Under the pieces are notes generated by a model. The model ran no database searches. It was given only the letters and a program-made list of their open reading frames with translations, and was not told the origin of the DNA. Below, in pieces: positions 60,967 through 64,000 of a DNA stretch of 64,000 nt; the first letter of the stretch is position 1, and every line of letters begins with the position of its first letter. Source of the stretch: Streptomyces sp. SA15 (GTDB taxonomy: Bacteria > Actinomycetota > Actinomycetes > Streptomycetales > Streptomycetaceae); the NCBI RefSeq assembly GCF_002291145.1, contig NZ_NTGE01000197.1, forward strand, positions 62,001 through 126,000. The letters run 5' to 3'. The position numbers and the translations under genes were made by a program.

Positions 60967-61811
60967 CATCCCTCGAGCCTGCGCAGCCGCTCCGCGTCGC
61001 CCGTGCGGGGACAGGTGACGCATGCCTCTTCCGGCCGGATCTTGTAGAAGAGGCAGCAGCCGGCGCGTGTGCGCGTGGCGTGCCGTCGGCCGCTGTCTCC
61101 CACCAGGTACCGGAAGTCGGCTCCGGCCGGGTACGGAGGCACAGCGGTCGGCAGGATGTCGGTGGCGGCCCGCACGGCTTCGGCCTCCTGGTCGAGCATC
61201 CGGCCGAGGTACCAGATCCCGGAGACGAGATCGTCGCAGACCATGCCCCACAGAGTGCGCGCCCCGCGCCGCACCGTGGGACCGAGCGCGGCCAGGAGCG
61301 GACGCATGTGCTCCGCGACAGCCATGCGCAACGCGGCCCGCAATGGCTCTTCCTGAGGCAGTGTCAACGCTCCGGGCAGCCCTGCCAGGGGGTCGTCGGC
61401 CAGGCAGGCGAGGTCCGTGCCGGGGGTGATCGTGTACGTACCCGTGGCGAGATCCAGCCGGACGTCCTCGGGCCGGATCCGGGGGACCCGCCGGTCGAGA
61501 TACCAGGCTCCGCCCATCAGCAGGCCGACCGACCAGGCGTAGTCGTGCAGGGCGCGGGAGGCGGCGACATCGGGGCGGGGGACGGTTCCGTAGCGGTCGC
61601 GGATGCGGGCCGACTCTGCCTCGACGAAGGCGTTCAGTATGTCCTGATCTGCCGTCAATTCGGCGATGCTGGCGCCTGGTTGAACCCCTTGGTAGCCCGG
61701 TTCCGCAACCCGCACGGCGAGCGCTTCGCACACGTCGGCCAGTCGTTGGTAGACGTCACCGAGGGCGTGCGCGACGGCACCGGCCGATGGTGTCTTGAGG
61801 GCCACGGACAT
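60966..61811 (-). CDS. FhuF-like ferric iron reductase with C-terminal [2Fe-2S] motif
   Basis: A 281-residue protein resembling siderophore-iron reductases of the FhuF group. The C-terminus has the typical CCLFYKIRPEEACVTCPRT cysteine set for a [2Fe-2S] cluster. It releases iron from imported ferri-siderophore by reduction. GGAG lies six bases before ATG 61811. The iron box 37 bases upstream indicates repression by iron. Confidence 0.88.
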   Translation of the reverse strand: MSVALKTPSAGAVAHALGDVYQRLADVCEALAVRVAEPGYQGVQPGASIAELTADQDILNAFVEAESARIRDRYGTVPRPDVAASRALHDYAWSVGLLMGGAWYLDRRVPRIRPEDVRLDLATGTYTITPGTDLACLADDPLAGLPGALTLPQEEPLRAALRMAVAEHMRPLLAALGPTVRRGARTLWGMVCDDLVSGIWYLGRMLDQEAEAVRAATDILPTAVPPYPAGADFRYLVGDSGRRHATRTRAGCCLFYKIRPEEACVTCPRTGDAERLRRLEG

Positions 61812-61847
61812 GGGCGCTCCAGGGCAGAGTTGCGTGCGAGAATCCGA

Positions 61848-61866
61848 GTAGGCAAGGCTTACCTTA
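61848..61866. promoter_or_regulatory. Iron box (DmdR/IdeR type operator)
   Basis: The 19 bases from 61848 (GTAGGCAAGGCTTACCTTA) match the consensus TTAGGTTAGGCTCACCTAA at 14 of 19 positions. It lies between the divergent FhuF-like and ATP-grasp genes, so iron can repress both. A perfect 12-base palindrome GCGTGATCACGC follows at 61871-61882. Confidence 0.75.
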
Positions 61867-62085
61867 CCTCGCGTGATCACGCAGGAGCGATCAAGGGTAT
61901 TTTTGTATGCGATCAGAAGAACAGCACGCCAAAGGGGTAGCACGGTCGCTTGAACGTTAAAAGACGTCGCGAAGGCCACCGGCGTGGAGCTTCCCGAGAA
62001 GTAACTCCCGCTGATCCGGGGCGGGCCGCGATACGAGCGCGCCCCGCCCCCAACCCCACCCACTAGCGGAAGTTGCTCCTCAGCC

Positions 62086-63258
62086 ATGCGTCTGTACCTG
62101 CTCGCCCTCAACCCGACGGACTCCGTCACCGAGGGCTTCCTGCCCGCCGCCGCCCGGCTGGGCCTGGACGTCACCGTCCTCACCGACCAGCCCGAGGCGC
62201 ACCGCGCCACATACCCGGACGTCGAGATCCTCGAGTGCGACGTCCGTGACTTCCGGGCCGTGATCACCCGGGTCTCCACCCACCACCGGCCCGACGCCGT
62301 CTTCACCAACAGCGACCACCTCCAGACCCAGGCCGCCCTGGCCGCCGCCTACTTCGGGCTCCCCCGCAAGGACTGGCGGGCCACGCTTCGCTGCAAGGAC
62401 AAGGCCGAGATGCGCCGCCGGCTCGCCGCCGCCGGCGTGGACACCGTCTGGTCGGCCGAGCTCACGGCGCCGGCCGCGCTCGACGCCCCGTACCCCTGTG
62501 TGCTCAAGCCGCGTGAGGGCGTGGCCAGCGAGGACGTGGTCCTCGTCGACACCGCGGAAGAACTGGTCGCCCGCTCGAAAGAGATCCTGGACCGGCGCCG
62601 GGACGCCGTCCTGGTCGTCGAGGAGTACCTCCCCGGCGAGCTCTACACCCTGGAGACCCTCGGCGACGGACACGTCCGCCATGTCCTGGGCGGCTTCCTC
62701 ACCGAGCTGTCTCCGCCGCCGTACTTCGTCGAGGAGCGCCTCACCTTCGTCCCGGCCCACCCGGAGCCGGTCGTCGCACAGGTCCTCGGGCAACTGGACG
62801 CGCTGGGCGTCGGGTTCGGTGCCTGCCACACCGAGTTCGTGGTCCAGGACGGCCGGGCGCGGATCATCGAGGTCAACTACCGTGCCATCGGCGACCAGTG
62901 CGATCTGCTGCTGGCCCGCCTGCTGGACCTCCCGCTCTTCGAGCACATCCTGCGCACCCACCTGGGCGAGCCGCTCCCCGCTGACCTGGGTGCCAAACGC
63001 GACGGCGCCGCCCGCCTGGAGTACCCGTGCGCCGACCGCGCCGGAACCCTCATCGACGCCCCGGCCGTGACCGAACTCACCGTCGGTGGCGTCCATCTGA
63101 CGTACCGTCCGATGCGCGAGCTGGGCGAGCGGCACGAGCTGTACCACACCAACCGGGACTACCTCGGCGTGCTGCGGGCCACCGGCACGGACCAGCCGAC
63201 GGTGGACCGGGTCACGGCCGAGTTCCTGGCCGCGCGGCGCTGGGAGATCCAGCCATGA
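62086..63258 (+). CDS. ATP-grasp enzyme of siderophore biosynthesis
   Basis: A 390-residue ATP-grasp ligase (RCKDKAEMRRRLAAAGV, YPCVLKPREGVASEDVVLV, VVEEYLPGELYTLE, ARIIEVNYRAIGDQ with the metal-binding Glu/Asn). Such enzymes ligate carboxylates and amines. It is coupled to the next IucA/IucC gene by a four-base overlap, placing it in a siderophore pathway that does not use peptide synthetases. ATG 62086; the iron box at 61848-61866 lies upstream. Confidence 0.86.
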   Translation: MRLYLLALNPTDSVTEGFLPAAARLGLDVTVLTDQPEAHRATYPDVEILECDVRDFRAVITRVSTHHRPDAVFTNSDHLQTQAALAAAYFGLPRKDWRATLRCKDKAEMRRRLAAAGVDTVWSAELTAPAALDAPYPCVLKPREGVASEDVVLVDTAEELVARSKEILDRRRDAVLVVEEYLPGELYTLETLGDGHVRHVLGGFLTELSPPPYFVEERLTFVPAHPEPVVAQVLGQLDALGVGFGACHTEFVVQDGRARIIEVNYRAIGDQCDLLLARLLDLPLFEHILRTHLGEPLPADLGAKRDGAARLEYPCADRAGTLIDAPAVTELTVGGVHLTYRPMRELGERHELYHTNRDYLGVLRATGTDQPTVDRVTAEFLAARRWEIQP

Positions 63259-64000
63259 CCACGCCGGACACCTCCGCGTCCCAGCTGCTCACCCGTGTGC
63301 TGAGCGCGCTCCTGCGCGAGGACGTCGTCGGGCTGAGGAGCCGGAACACGCTCGTGCACCGGCCGGACGGCGACTGGCTGCGGCTGCCGACACCGGAGGG
63401 CGACGCCCTGCTGCTGCCGGTCGCCGAGGACGGCTACCAGTGCGCGCACGCCGCCCGGCTGCCGCTCCTCGTCCGCGAGTCGGACGGCACGGCACTGACG
63501 TCGTACGAGAGTGTGCTCGACGCGCTGCGTGCGCTCGCCGAGCCCGAGGACCGGAGCGGCTTCGACGCGTTCGCCGAGGAGTGCCGCCAGACCCTGGCGA
63601 CGATGCGGCTGCATGCGGCGACGCGGGCGGAGGTGGCGGGAGTGTTGACCGCCCGGCACGGAGACGACCCGGCGCGCTGGAGCGGCCTCACCGGCGGGCC
63701 GGCGTACGACACGCTCGCCGCCCGGCTCGACCACCCCGTCTATCCGACCGCACGGGGCCGCTCGGGGCTCGGCGAGGAGCAACTTCGAGCGTACGCACCG
63801 GAGTTCCATCCCCGTTTCACTCTGCGCTGGCTCGCCGTGCCCCGGGACGCGGTCACCCTGACGGGCAAGTTTCCGGAGTTCTGGCCGACGTCCGAGACGC
63901 TCGGGCTGCCGGAGGTGCGGGACACCCATGTGGCCCTCCCCGTCCATCCGTTGACCGTCGACGCCCTGCGGGCCGCCGGCCTCCCGGACGGCTCCGTCCT
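63255..64000 (+). CDS. IucA/IucC-family siderophore synthetase (5' part, cut by window end)
   Basis: The frame from ATG 63255 (overlapping the upstream TGA: ATGA) stays open to the end of the window, 248 codons so far. It contains the NIS-synthetase hallmark HPVYPTARGRSGL for ATP binding, then EEQLRAYAPEFHPRFTLRW and VALPVHPLTV. These enzymes join citrate- or other carboxylate-derived units to amines or alcohols in siderophores. The C-terminal half is missing only because the window ends. Confidence 0.9.
   Translation, partial: MTTPDTSASQLLTRVLSALLREDVVGLRSRNTLVHRPDGDWLRLPTPEGDALLLPVAEDGYQCAHAARLPLLVRESDGTALTSYESVLDALRALAEPEDRSGFDAFAEECRQTLATMRLHAATRAEVAGVLTARHGDDPARWSGLTGGPAYDTLAARLDHPVYPTARGRSGLGEEQLRAYAPEFHPRFTLRWLAVPRDAVTLTGKFPEFWPTSETLGLPEVRDTHVALPVHPLTVDALRAAGLPDGSV

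Overview
The window reads as chromosomal DNA of a Streptomyces-type actinomycete. GC content is very high, codon third positions are strongly G/C, GTG and TTG starts are common, and the gene content is typical of the genus: ROK and RpiR regulators, several carbohydrate ABC importers, a mycothiol-dependent formaldehyde dehydrogenase, an ANTAR/GAF/SpoIIE phosphatase and F420/PPOX enzymes. No rRNA, tRNA or CRISPR array was seen.

Layout. 1-4.8 kb: a glycoside hydrolase family 65 (GH65) phosphorylase translationally coupled to a beta-phosphoglucomutase-like HAD enzyme, an NTF2-like protein, a P-loop kinase and an overlapping hypothetical gene. 4.8-13.1 kb (minus strand): a sugar-uptake operon (binding lipoprotein, two permeases) that continues into two unassigned carbohydrate-active-enzyme-like proteins, with a ROK regulator upstream. 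13.1-19.6 kb: a strong promoter/operator, a BadF-type sugar kinase, a Tat-exported PAP2-type phosphatase with C-terminal beta repeats, a PMT-like membrane glycosyltransferase, a stand-alone DUF3662 protein and an RpiR/SIS regulator. 19.6-25 kb: small hypothetical proteins, an ABM-domain membrane protein, an 818-residue ANTAR-GAF-PAS-PP2C phosphatase, a 33-residue membrane peptide, a flavin reductase-like protein and a peptidoglycan-binding membrane protein. 25-33.3 kb: a TetR regulator with a probable shared operator, a Zn-ribbon/OB-fold protein, a second GH65 enzyme, a helicase remnant, a SulP transporter, a vanadium haloperoxidase-like protein and an aldehyde dehydrogenase remnant. 33.3-38.5 kb: SseB-like, universal stress protein, archease and RtcB (RNA ligase pair, convergent), YihY/BrkB and a methyltransferase.

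38.7-48.5 kb: a Gfo/Idh oxidoreductase behind a LacI-type operator, a large secreted alpha/beta hydrolase, an F420/PPOX protein, a MalY/PatB aminotransferase, a DUF3800 protein, a 169-bp near-palindromic MITE-like element, a membrane-anchored S1 protease and a DMT transporter. 48.6-54.5 kb: a ROK regulator divergent from a second sugar ABC operon ending in a Gfo/Idh oxidoreductase. 54.5-60.9 kb: an L,D-transpeptidase, an SDR, the mycothiol-dependent formaldehyde dehydrogenase with its metallo-beta-lactamase-fold partner, a methyltransferase and an ABC exporter ending in a perfect hairpin. 60.9-64 kb: start of a siderophore locus (FhuF-like ferric reductase, iron box, ATP-grasp enzyme and an IucA/IucC synthetase cut by the window end).

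Taken together the window is a carbohydrate-scavenging region with two complete ABC importers lacking their own ATPase (probably energised by a shared MsiK-type ATPase elsewhere), two GH65 enzymes and several sugar-responsive regulators, interrupted by remnants and a mobile-like palindrome. The least understood part is the 4.8-11.7 kb operon with two unassigned putative alpha/alpha-toroid enzymes.
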